From assembly GCF_019468565.1 (NCBI RefSeq), contig NZ_CP080521.1, forward strand, positions 1,302,001 to 1,366,000: DNA of 64,000 bases. The letters are read 5' to 3'. Positions 41,259 to 48,712 of this stretch are shown one piece after another. This stretch comes from Pseudonocardia sp. DSM 110487 (lineage in GTDB: Bacteria > Actinomycetota > Actinomycetes > Mycobacteriales > Pseudonocardiaceae). How positions within the stretch are numbered: the stretch's first letter is position 1; every line of letters begins with the position of its first letter. The notes beneath the pieces are model-generated. The model saw only the letters and a program-made list of their open reading frames with translations, did no database searches and was not told the DNA's origin. The position numbers and the translations under genes were made by a program.

Positions 41259-42311
41259 ATGCGACTGGGACTGCAGCTGGGGTACTGGGGCGCCGGGCCG
41301 CCCGACGGGACGGCGGAGCTGGTGGTGGAGGCGGAGCGGGCCGGATTCGACGCCGTGTTCGCCGCGGAGTCGTGGGGGTCCGACGCGTTCACGCCGCTGG
41401 CGTGGTGGGGGCCGCGCACGCAACGGGTGCAGCTCGGTACGTCGGTGGCCCAGCTGTCGGCGCGCAGCCCGGCGGCCTGTGCCATGCACGCCCTGACGCT
41501 GGACCACCTGTCCGGCGGGAGGGTCGTGCTCGGCCTGGGCGTCTCCGGCCCACAGGTCGTCGAGGGCTGGTACGGGGCGCCGTTCGGCAAGCCGCTCGCC
41601 CGCACCCGCGAGTACGTCTCGATCGTGCGCCAGGTGCTCGCCCGCGAGGCGCCGGTTCGCAGCGACGGGCCGCACTACCCGCTGCCGTTCACCGGTCCCG
41701 GCGCGCTCGGGCTGGGCAAGCCGCTGAAGCCGATCACGCATCCGTTGCGCGCCGACCTGCCCATCTGGCTCGGCGCCGAGGGCCCGCGCAATGTCGCGCT
41801 CACGGCCGAGATCGCCGACGGATGGCTGGCGATCTACTACTCGCCGAAGCTGGGCGACACCTATCGGGAGTGGCTCGACGAGGGCTTCGCCCGTCCGGGA
41901 GCCCGCCGGAAGCGGGAGGACTTCACGGTGGCCGCTTCCTGTCAGGTGGTGGTCACCGACGACCCCGCTCCCGTGGTGGCAAGGCTCAAGCAGTCGCTGG
42001 CGCTCTACCTCGGCGGGATGGGCGCGCCCGGGATGAACTTCCACGCCGACGTCTTCGGGCGGATGGGCTACGCGAGCGTCGTGGCGGAGATCGGGGCGTT
42101 GTTCCAGGCAGGCCGGCGGGCCGACGCCGTGGCTGCCGTGCCGGACGAGCTGGTCGCCGACACGGCGATCGTCGGTTCCGCCGATCATGTCCGCACTGAG
42201 GTGGAGCGGTGGGAGGAGGCGGGGGTGGACATGCTGATCGTCGGTTGCCGGGACGTCCGCCAGCTGCGCACGCTCGCGCAGGCCCTTGCCGTCAACGAGA
42301 ACGCGTTCTAG
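41259..42311 (+). CDS. LLM-class F420-dependent oxidoreductase (Rv3520c-like)
   Basis: A 350-residue luciferase-like enzyme very similar to mycobacterial Rv3520c as I recall it: RLGLQLGYWGAGPP, FDAVFAAESWGSDAFTPLAWWG, LGTSVAQLSARSPAACAM, LDHLSGGRVVLGLGVSGPQV, EGWYGAPFGKPLARTREYV, KPITHPLRADLPIWLGAEGP. Divergent placement from the DUF35-ltp4-ltp3 genes is also conserved. Reaction unknown; likely F420H2-dependent reduction of a steroid intermediate. Its last codons NENAF-stop coincide with a KstR-type operator for the next gene. Confidence 0.88.
   Translation: MRLGLQLGYWGAGPPDGTAELVVEAERAGFDAVFAAESWGSDAFTPLAWWGPRTQRVQLGTSVAQLSARSPAACAMHALTLDHLSGGRVVLGLGVSGPQVVEGWYGAPFGKPLARTREYVSIVRQVLAREAPVRSDGPHYPLPFTGPGALGLGKPLKPITHPLRADLPIWLGAEGPRNVALTAEIADGWLAIYYSPKLGDTYREWLDEGFARPGARRKREDFTVAASCQVVVTDDPAPVVARLKQSLALYLGGMGAPGMNFHADVFGRMGYASVVAEIGALFQAGRRADAVAAVPDELVADTAIVGSADHVRTEVERWEEAGVDMLIVGCRDVRQLRTLAQALAVNENAF
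42297..42310. promoter_or_regulatory. KstR operator embedded in the upstream gene's stop
   Basis: GAGAACGCGTTCTA (reverse: TAGAACGCGTTCTC) overlaps the final codons and stop of the LLM gene and lies 10 bp before the next GTG start. Confidence 0.82.
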
Positions 42312-42320
42312 TTTTCTCCC

Positions 42321-43868
42321 GTGACCGCATTGGGACTGTGGGGCATCGCCGCCGCCACCCCGGACCGCACCGCCGTCGTCGACCCGGACGGGCGTGCGCT
42401 GAGTTACGGCGACCTGGCCGCCGCCGCGGACCGGTACGGGCGGGGGTTGCAGGCGATGGGCCTGCGTCCGGGCGACGCGATCGTCGTGATGCTCCCCAAC
42501 GGGATCGACATGCTCGCCGTGCACTTCGCGGCGATGCAGACCGGGCTCTACACGGTGGCCGTGAACTGGCACCTGGTCGGGCCGGAGGTCGCCTACATCC
42601 TCGGTGACAGCGGCGCGAACGCGTTCGTGGCGCACGAGCGGTTCGCCGAGGTCGCCACGGCCGCGGCCGAGGAGGCCGGACTGCCGGAGAAGGCCCGGTT
42701 CGCGGTCGGCGACGTGCCGGGCTTCCGATCGCTGGCGGAGCTCGGCGCCGACGAGCCTGCGGGCCGTCCTGACGTGCGCACCCTCGGTGCGCCGATGCTC
42801 TACACGTCGGGGACGACCGGCCGGCCCAAGGGCGTGCGACGCCCTCTCACCGGCGCCGACCCCGACGATCCTCCGAACGTCGCGCTGTGGTTCTTCGGCA
42901 TCTTCGGGCTGAAGCCGCACGACGAGCACGTCCACCTCTGCGGATCACCGCTCTACCACACGGCGGTGCTCAACTTCGTCGCCATCTCGATCCAGCTGGG
43001 GCACACGGCGGTCCTGATGGACCGCTGGGACCCGGCCGAGATGCTGCGCCTCGTGGAGCGGCACCGGGTGACCCACAGCCACATGGTGCCCACCCAGTTC
43101 ACGCGCCTGCTGGCGCTGCCGGAGTCCGAGCGCACCCGCTACGACCTGTCCTCGATGCGCGCGATGATCCACGGCGCAGCGCCGTGCCCCGAGGAGGTCA
43201 AGCGGCGGATGCTCGAGTGGTGGGGGCCCGTCGTGATCGAGTACTACGCCGCGACCGAGGGTGGCGGCACCACGATCTTCGCCGACGAATGGCTGCGCAA
43301 GCCCGGTTCGGTGGGGCGGCCGTGGCCCGGTTCCGTGGTGAAGATCCTCGACGAGCACGGCGACGAGGTACCGATCCGCGAGCCGGGACTCGTCTACCTG
43401 CGCATGGGCACCTCGTCGTTCGAGTACCACCGCGATGCCGAGAAGACGAAGGCGGCGCGGGCCGGAGACCTGTTCACCCTCGGCGACGTCGGGCACGTCG
43501 ACGAGGACGGCTACCTCTTCCTGCACGACCGCAAGAGCGACCTGATCATCTCGGGCGGCGTCAACATCTACCCGGCCGAGATCGAGGGCCAGCTCGGCGG
43601 CCACCCCAAGGTCGCGGACGTGGCGGTCTTCGGCATCCCGCACCCTGACTGGGGCGAGGAGATCAAGGCGGTCGTGCAGCCCGCCGCGGGCATCGAGGCC
43701 GGCCCGGAGCTGACGGAGGAGCTGCTCGAGTTCGCGCGGGGCCGGCTCGCGCGGTTCAAGCTGCCGCGCAGCATCGACTACGTCGAGCAGTTGCCCCGCG
43801 ACCCCAACGGCAAGCTGTACAAGCGGCGGCTGCGCGACCCGTACTGGTCCCCCCCGGTGGTCGAGTAG
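42321..43868 (+). CDS. Acyl-CoA synthetase (FadD type) of the steroid cluster
   Basis: A 515-residue AMP-forming ligase. It has the P-loop YTSGTTGRPKG near residue 160, GSPLYHTAVLNF, the A5 motif YYAATEGGG, the A7-A8 region FTLGDVGHVDEDGYLFLHDRKSDLIISGG, and the C-terminal Lys motif PRDPNGKLYKR. It activates a carboxylate as a CoA ester; the substrate is likely a steroid side-chain or ring acid but is not determinable. GTG start with no Shine-Dalgarno, 10 bp past a KstR site, hence probably leaderless. The C-terminal VVE and stop derive from a family A repeat. Confidence 0.88.
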   Translation: MTALGLWGIAAATPDRTAVVDPDGRALSYGDLAAAADRYGRGLQAMGLRPGDAIVVMLPNGIDMLAVHFAAMQTGLYTVAVNWHLVGPEVAYILGDSGANAFVAHERFAEVATAAAEEAGLPEKARFAVGDVPGFRSLAELGADEPAGRPDVRTLGAPMLYTSGTTGRPKGVRRPLTGADPDDPPNVALWFFGIFGLKPHDEHVHLCGSPLYHTAVLNFVAISIQLGHTAVLMDRWDPAEMLRLVERHRVTHSHMVPTQFTRLLALPESERTRYDLSSMRAMIHGAAPCPEEVKRRMLEWWGPVVIEYYAATEGGGTTIFADEWLRKPGSVGRPWPGSVVKILDEHGDEVPIREPGLVYLRMGTSSFEYHRDAEKTKAARAGDLFTLGDVGHVDEDGYLFLHDRKSDLIISGGVNIYPAEIEGQLGGHPKVADVAVFGIPHPDWGEEIKAVVQPAAGIEAGPELTEELLEFARGRLARFKLPRSIDYVEQLPRDPNGKLYKRRLRDPYWSPPVVE

Positions 43869-43904
43869 GCCCGGCGCGCCAGCGCCGGACCGTATCGAGA
43901 CCAC
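43856..43904. repeat. Family A repeat, unit 1 (supplies the fadD stop)
   Basis: GGTGGTCGAGTAG, a GCC-rich hairpin, CGTATCGAGACCACC. The TAG of GTCGAGTAG is the stop codon of the acyl-CoA synthetase gene. Confidence 0.87.
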
Positions 43905-43922
43905 CATCCTCGAGACAGGCGT

Positions 43923-43973
43923 GTGGTCTCGATACGCGCCGGCCCTGGCGGGCCGGCGCTACTCGACCACCGG
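43923..43973. repeat. Family A repeat, unit 2 (inverted)
   Basis: GTGGTCTCGATACGCGCC, hairpin, CTACTCGACCACCGG. Nearly identical to 36624-36674. With unit 1 it forms a long inverted repeat between the convergent synthetase and hydratase genes. Confidence 0.87.
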
Positions 43974-43983
43974 GTGGGCGGGG

Positions 43984-44766
43984 TTAGTGGCCCTCGAAGT
44001 GGGGGCGGCGCTTCTCCGCGAAGGCCCGCGGGCCCTCCTTCGCGTCGGCGCTGCGGAAGACCTCCACGCCGACCCGCGCGTCGACCTTGAACGCTTCGTC
44101 CTCCGGCATGCCTTCGGTCTCGCGGATCGTGCGCAGCATGGCCTGCACGGCGAGGGGGCCGTTGGCCGCGACGAGGTCCGCGAGCTCGAGCGCGCGATGG
44201 AGCGCCTGTCCGTCGGGCACGACGTGGCCGATGAGGCCGATCGCAAGCGCCTCGGCGGCGGTGATGTGCCGTCCGGTGAGTAGGATGTCCGCCGCGACGG
44301 TGTAGGGGATCTGGCGGGGTAGCCGCACGGCGGAACCGCCGAGGGGGTAGAGCCCCCACCGCGCCTCGGACACGCCGAAGCGGGCGCTCTCGCCGGCCAC
44401 GCGGATGTCGGTGGCCTGCAGGATCTCGGTGCCGCCCGCGATCGCGGGCCCTTCGACGGCGGCGATCAGCGGCTTGGTCAGCCGTCGGCCCTTGAGCAGC
44501 GGTTCGATCACCGACAGGTCCCAGCCGCCGCCTGCGAACGCGTCGCCGGGGTGGCTGCTGGTCATCGCCTTGAGGTCCGCGCCGGCGCAGAACGCCCCGC
44601 CCGCGCCGGTGAGCACGCAGACCCGGATCTCCGGGTCGTCGTCCACCTCGTCCCAGGCGGCCTTCATCCCCGCCATCATCTCGGCGGTGAGGGCGTTGCG
44701 CGCCTCCGGCCGGTTCATCGTGACGACCAGTACCGCGCCGCGGCGCTCGACGAGGCAGTGCGGCAT
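43984..44766 (-). CDS. echA19: Enoyl-CoA hydratase EchA19
   Basis: A 260-residue crotonase: VLVVTMNRPEARNALT, the first oxyanion-hole segment GGAFCAGADLKAM, the second at VEGPAIAGGTEILQATDIRVA, the Glu-bearing SEARWGLYPLGGSAVRLPR, and AFAEKRRPHFEGH at the C-terminus. It hydrates steroid enoyl-CoA intermediates during side-chain degradation. Divergent from fadD19 across a KstR operator, as in M. tuberculosis (Rv3516/Rv3515c). Its terminal stop lies just beyond a family A repeat. Confidence 0.9.
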   Translation of the reverse strand: MPHCLVERRGAVLVVTMNRPEARNALTAEMMAGMKAAWDEVDDDPEIRVCVLTGAGGAFCAGADLKAMTSSHPGDAFAGGGWDLSVIEPLLKGRRLTKPLIAAVEGPAIAGGTEILQATDIRVAGESARFGVSEARWGLYPLGGSAVRLPRQIPYTVAADILLTGRHITAAEALAIGLIGHVVPDGQALHRALELADLVAANGPLAVQAMLRTIRETEGMPEDEAFKVDARVGVEVFRSADAKEGPRAFAEKRRPHFEGH

Positions 44767-44803
44767 CCGAAGACCTCCAGGTCGGACGGGGATTGCCAAG
44801 AAC

Positions 44804-44817
44804 GATAACACGTTCTA
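44804..44817. promoter_or_regulatory. KstR operator of echA19/fadD19
   Basis: GATAACACGTTCTA keeps the AAC-N2-GTT core and the terminal A; the leading T is G. It lies 11 bp upstream of the fadD19 start and 37 bp from echA19. Confidence 0.8.
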
Positions 44818-44828
44818 GTTTATGGTCC

Positions 44829-46445
44829 ATGCCACGCCACATCGCGGATCTGGTCGAGCACGCCGTTGATCTCGTCCCGGACCGCGTCGCGGTTATCTGC
44901 GACGGCCGCCAGGTGACGTACGCGCAGCTCGAGGAGCACGCCAACCGGCTGGCGCACCACCTCGCCGCCCACGGCGTCGGCCCTGGAGACCACGTCGGGG
45001 TGCACGGCCGCAACTCCATCGAGTCCCTCGAGGCGATGATTGCCGCGTACAAGCTGCGCGCAGCGGCGGTCAACGTGAACTACCGGTACGTCGAGAACGA
45101 GCTGCGCTACCTCTTCGAGAACTCCGAGCTCAAGGCGCTGGTGCAGGACCGCCGGTACGCGGAGCGGGTCGCGCGGGTGCTCCCGGACCTCCCGAGCAAG
45201 CCGCACGTCGTGGTCGTCGACGACGGCAGCGGTGCCGAGGTGCCCCCTGGCCACGGCGTGGACTACGCGGAGGCGCTCGCGGCGGCGAGCCCGGATCGCG
45301 ACTTCGCCGAGCGCAGCGGCGACGACGTCTACATCCTCTACACGGGCGGGACCACCGGCCGTCCGAAGGGCGTGCTGTGGCGGCACGAGGACGTCTGGCG
45401 CGCGCTCGGTGGCGGGATCGACTTCATCACCGGTGAGCCGGTGGCCGACGAGTGGGCGCAGTCGCAGGCGGGCAAGGACTTCGCGCTGGTGCGGCTGTGC
45501 GTGGCCCCGCTCGTGCACGGGGCGGCCCAGTGGGCGGCGCTCGCGTCGCTGTTCGGTTGCGGCACGGTGGTGCTCATCCCGCAGTTCGATGCGCACGAGC
45601 TGTGGCGCACGATCGAGCGGCACAAGGTCAACGTCATCACGGTGGTCGGCGACGCGATGGCCCGCCCGATGATCGAGGCATTCCAGGAAGGCAGCTACGA
45701 CGCGAGCTCCGTGTTCGCGATCTCCAGCCACGCGGCGCTGTTCTCCCCGTCGGTGAAGGAGCAGTTCGTCGCCGCCCTGCCGAACGTCATGCTCACCGAC
45801 GCGATCGGGTCGTCCGAGTCGGGATTCACGGGCATCCAGATGATCGCCAAGGAGGGCGAGCAGACCAACGGGCCGCGGGTGAACCCCGGCCGCGACGTGA
45901 TCGTGATCGATGACGACGGGCGCGCGGTGCCGGCGCGCTCGGGGCAGGTCGGCCGGATCGCGCGCGGCGGGCACATCCCGCTCGGCTATTACAAGGATCC
46001 GGAGAAGACCGCGGCGCTGTTCGTCGAGGTCGACGGGAAGCGGTACGTCGTGCCGGGCGACTTCGCGCGGATGGAGGTCGACGGCACGGTCACGCTCCTC
46101 GGTCGCGGCAACACGTGCGTCAACACCGGGGGAGAGAAGGTCTTCCCGGAGGAGGTCGAGGGCGTCCTCAAGTCGCATCCCGACGTCTTCGACGCGCTGG
46201 TGATCCCCGTGCCCGACGAGCGGCTCGGGCAGCGGGTCGCCGCGCTCGTACAACCGCGCAACGGTGTCACCCTCGACCTTGCGGCGCTCGAGACGCACGT
46301 GCGCGGGCACCTCGCGGGCTACAAGGTTCCGCGCACCGTGTGGGTGGTGGACGAGATCGGGCGGCTGCCCACCGCCAAGCCGGACTACGCGTGGGCGCAC
46401 CGGTACGTCGAACAGCACGCCCCGGCAGGAAGGGCCTCGGTCTGA
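44829..46445 (+). CDS. fadD19: Steroid-CoA ligase FadD19
   Basis: A 538-residue AMP-forming ligase closely resembling mycobacterial FadD19: IADLVEHAVDLVPDRVAVIC, YAQLEEHANRLAHHL, NVNYRYVENELRYLFENS, P-loop YTGGTTGRPKG, WRHEDVWRALGGGIDF, SIGSSESG-like DAIGSSESGFTG, and NTGGEKVFPEEVEGVLKSHPDV. FadD19 forms the CoA ester of the full-length C26-oxidised (C8) side chain made by CYP125. The chosen ATG begins at the conserved PRHIADL; no Shine-Dalgarno is evident, so the transcript may be leaderless. The stop overlaps the next ATG by one base. Confidence 0.92.
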   Translation: MPRHIADLVEHAVDLVPDRVAVICDGRQVTYAQLEEHANRLAHHLAAHGVGPGDHVGVHGRNSIESLEAMIAAYKLRAAAVNVNYRYVENELRYLFENSELKALVQDRRYAERVARVLPDLPSKPHVVVVDDGSGAEVPPGHGVDYAEALAAASPDRDFAERSGDDVYILYTGGTTGRPKGVLWRHEDVWRALGGGIDFITGEPVADEWAQSQAGKDFALVRLCVAPLVHGAAQWAALASLFGCGTVVLIPQFDAHELWRTIERHKVNVITVVGDAMARPMIEAFQEGSYDASSVFAISSHAALFSPSVKEQFVAALPNVMLTDAIGSSESGFTGIQMIAKEGEQTNGPRVNPGRDVIVIDDDGRAVPARSGQVGRIARGGHIPLGYYKDPEKTAALFVEVDGKRYVVPGDFARMEVDGTVTLLGRGNTCVNTGGEKVFPEEVEGVLKSHPDVFDALVIPVPDERLGQRVAALVQPRNGVTLDLAALETHVRGHLAGYKVPRTVWVVDEIGRLPTAKPDYAWAHRYVEQHAPAGRASV

Positions 46446-47551
46446 TGGTGCACACCGGCCTGTGCGACCGCTTCGGGATCGAGCACCCGATCGCCGGGTT
46501 CACCCCGTCCGAGCACGTGGCGGCGGCGATCAGCCGGGCGGGCGGGCTCGGGGTGCTGGGCTGCGTGCGGTTCAACGATGCCGCCGAGCTGGATCGCGTG
46601 CTCGACTGGATGGACGCCCACACCGACGGCAAGCCGTACGGCGTCGACGTGGTGATGCCCTCGAAGATCCCGACCGAGGGCACCCAGGTCGACCTGAACG
46701 CCCTCATCCCGCCCGGGCACCGCGAGTTCGTGGAGCGCACGCTCGCCGACCTGGGCGTCCCGCCACTGCCCGATGGCGCGCCGGCGGGCGATGGGGTGCT
46801 CGGGTGGCTGCACTCGGTGGCCCGCTCGCATGTGGACGTCGCGCTGAAGCATCCGGTGAAGCTGATCGCCAACGCCCTCGGCTCACCGCCGCCGGACGTC
46901 ATCGAGGAGGCGCACGGCAAGGGCGTGCCGGTGGCCGCACTCGCCGGTACGGCCACGCACGCGGCGCGGCACGTCGAGCAGGGCGTGGACGTCGTGGTGG
47001 CGCAGGGCTACGAGGCGGGCGGGCACACCGGCGAGATCGCCTCGATGGTGCTGCTGCCCGAGGTCGTCGACGCCGTGGGCGACCGGGCACCCGTGCTCGC
47101 GGCCGGCGGCATCGGCACCGGCAGGCAGATCGCCGCGGCGCTCGCCCTCGGCGCGGCCGGGGTGTGGATGGGCTCGGCCTGGCTCACCACGGCCGAGTAC
47201 ACGCTAGGCCTCCCCGCCTCCGCGATGCAGCGCGCGCTCCTCTCCGCGAGCTCCGCTGACACGGTCCGCTCCCGGATCTACTCCGGCAAGCCGGCCCGCC
47301 TCCTCAAGACCCGCTGGACGCAGGCATGGGCGGCCCCCGAGGCCCCGGAGCCGCTCCCCATGCCGCTGCAGAACATCCTGGTCAGCGAGGCCCACGCCCG
47401 GATCATGTGTGCAGAGGACCCCGAGGTCGTCGCGATGCCGGTCGGGCAGATCGTGGGCAGGCTGAACGCGGTCCGTCCGGTGGCGGAGGTGATGGCCGGC
47501 CTGGTCGGCGAGCTGGAGGAGACCCTGGACCGGCTGGGCAAGCTCCGATAG
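46445..47551 (+). CDS. Nitronate monooxygenase family flavoprotein
   Basis: A 368-residue FMN TIM-barrel protein: LCDRFGIEHPIAGFTPSEHVAAAISRAGGLGVLG, GVDVVMPSKIPTEG, VAALAGTATHAARHVEQGVDVVVAQGYEAGGHTG, VLAAGGIGTGRQIAAALALGAAGVWMGSAWL. These are nitronate monooxygenase/2-nitropropane dioxygenase family hallmarks. Members of this fold also act as enoyl reductases in steroid degradation (IpdC), so a reductive role on a steroid-CoA is possible. It is translationally linked to fadD19. Its stop TAG abuts a family B palindrome. Confidence 0.87.
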   Translation: MVHTGLCDRFGIEHPIAGFTPSEHVAAAISRAGGLGVLGCVRFNDAAELDRVLDWMDAHTDGKPYGVDVVMPSKIPTEGTQVDLNALIPPGHREFVERTLADLGVPPLPDGAPAGDGVLGWLHSVARSHVDVALKHPVKLIANALGSPPPDVIEEAHGKGVPVAALAGTATHAARHVEQGVDVVVAQGYEAGGHTGEIASMVLLPEVVDAVGDRAPVLAAGGIGTGRQIAAALALGAAGVWMGSAWLTTAEYTLGLPASAMQRALLSASSADTVRSRIYSGKPARLLKTRWTQAWAAPEAPEPLPMPLQNILVSEAHARIMCAEDPEVVAMPVGQIVGRLNAVRPVAEVMAGLVGELEETLDRLGKLR

Positions 47552-47598
47552 GTCGTGAGTGGATACGCGAGCTATAGCGCGCGTATCCACTCACGACC
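47551..47598. repeat. Family B palindrome, perfect-arm copy
   Basis: GGTCGTGAGTGGATACGCG and CGCGTATCCACTCACGACC are exact complements around AGCTATAG. It starts on the last base of the preceding gene's stop codon and likely terminates the fadD19 transcript. Confidence 0.88.
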
Positions 47599-47688
47599 CG
47601 TGGCGGGTTATCCACATCGCGGTTGGGGTGTCCACAGGGTCGAGCATTCTGCCCCGCTGGCCGGGCGTTCGGAGAGACGCTCCTTCGC

Positions 47689-48675
47689 ATGTCCCTTCGA
47701 ATCCCCCAAGCTCACGATCTGTGGGGTCTGATCGAGACCCAGCAGCACGGCATCACCGACGTCCGGCAGCTCGCCGGGATGGGTGTCACGCGCGGCATGA
47801 TCGCTGCTCAGATCGACGCCGGTCGGTGGCAGTGGGTGGTTCCGCGCGTCTACGCCACGTTCACCGGACCGCTGCCGCGGCCAGCCCGTCTCGAGGCTGC
47901 CGTGCGCTACGGCGGAGCAGCCGCGGTGCTCAGCCACCGCACAGCCGCTGAGCAGTGGGGGCTTGTCCCGATCATCGAAGATCCGGTGCACATCACCGTG
48001 CCGTACGGGGCATCGGCGATCTCCCAGCCGCCGCTCCTGGTTGTGCACCGCTCGCGAGCTTTCGACCACATCGTGGTGGCGCTCGATCCGCCGGTCACCA
48101 GCCGTGCCGACACCGCCATCGACATGGCGGCTGCAGAGGGCGACGCCCGTGCTGCTCGGCGCACGCTGACCGAGGTGCTGGTCACGGGCCGGGTCCCGCC
48201 GGTTGACGTCGAGCACAAGCTGGAGGTGCGGCCGCCGCCGCGCTATCGACAGGCATTGCTGGCCGCAGTTCGCCTCGTGCGCCTCGGTGTCCAGTCGGTG
48301 CTCGAGGAGTGCTACGCCGTCGAGGTCGAACAGGCACATGGGCTTCCATCTGGGCGGCGGCAGGGACCGTTCGCGGTGGACGGCGTCACGTTGTACGAAG
48401 ACGTGGTTTACGACGATGCCGGCGCTGCGCTCACGATTCGTTTGGACGGCCGCACTCACGTGCTCGCGGGCGTCGCGTTCCGCGATCGCAGGCGGGACAA
48501 CGCGGCTGAGCTGGCTGGACGTTCGCGTCTGGTGTTCGGGTGGCGTGACCTGTCAGCGGATCCGTGTGGAGCAGCCCGAGACGTGGTCACCGTGCTGCGG
48601 CGACGTGGATGGAACGACATGCCGCACTGCTGTCCTCGATGTGCTCATCGGGCCGACTGGCCTCCCGCCTCGTGA
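47689..48675 (+). CDS. AbiEi-antitoxin-domain/DUF559-like hypothetical protein
   Basis: A 328-residue protein. Residues ~10-65 resemble the AbiEi N-terminal wHTH (QHGITDVRQLAGMGVTRGMIAAQIDAGRWQWVVPRVYA). The middle has LSHRTAAEQWGL and ITVPYGA strands, and the C-terminal part (LTIRLDGRTHVLAGVAFRDRRRDNAAELAGR) looks like a diverged Vsr/DUF559 nuclease region. Such proteins are numerous and mostly solitary in actinomycetes; no toxin partner is adjacent. The stop codon TGA is provided by the following palindrome. It interrupts the steroid cluster and has no KstR site. Confidence 0.65.
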   Translation: MSLRIPQAHDLWGLIETQQHGITDVRQLAGMGVTRGMIAAQIDAGRWQWVVPRVYATFTGPLPRPARLEAAVRYGGAAAVLSHRTAAEQWGLVPIIEDPVHITVPYGASAISQPPLLVVHRSRAFDHIVVALDPPVTSRADTAIDMAAAEGDARAARRTLTEVLVTGRVPPVDVEHKLEVRPPPRYRQALLAAVRLVRLGVQSVLEECYAVEVEQAHGLPSGRRQGPFAVDGVTLYEDVVYDDAGAALTIRLDGRTHVLAGVAFRDRRRDNAAELAGRSRLVFGWRDLSADPCGAARDVVTVLRRRGWNDMPHCCPRCAHRADWPPAS

Positions 48676-48712
48676 GTGGATACGCGAGTGATAGCGCGCG
48701 TATCCACTCACG
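48671..48712. repeat. Family B palindrome between convergent genes
   Basis: CGTGAGTGGATACGCG...CGCGTATCCACTCACG. The TGA in each arm is the stop codon of the AbiEi-like gene on one strand and of fadE27 on the other, exactly as at the ltp2/kshB junction. Confidence 0.88.

Noticed and set aside
47689..48675. Antiphage AbiE toxin-antitoxin system
   Set aside because: Only an AbiEi-like N-terminal domain is present and no AbiEii nucleotidyltransferase gene is adjacent.
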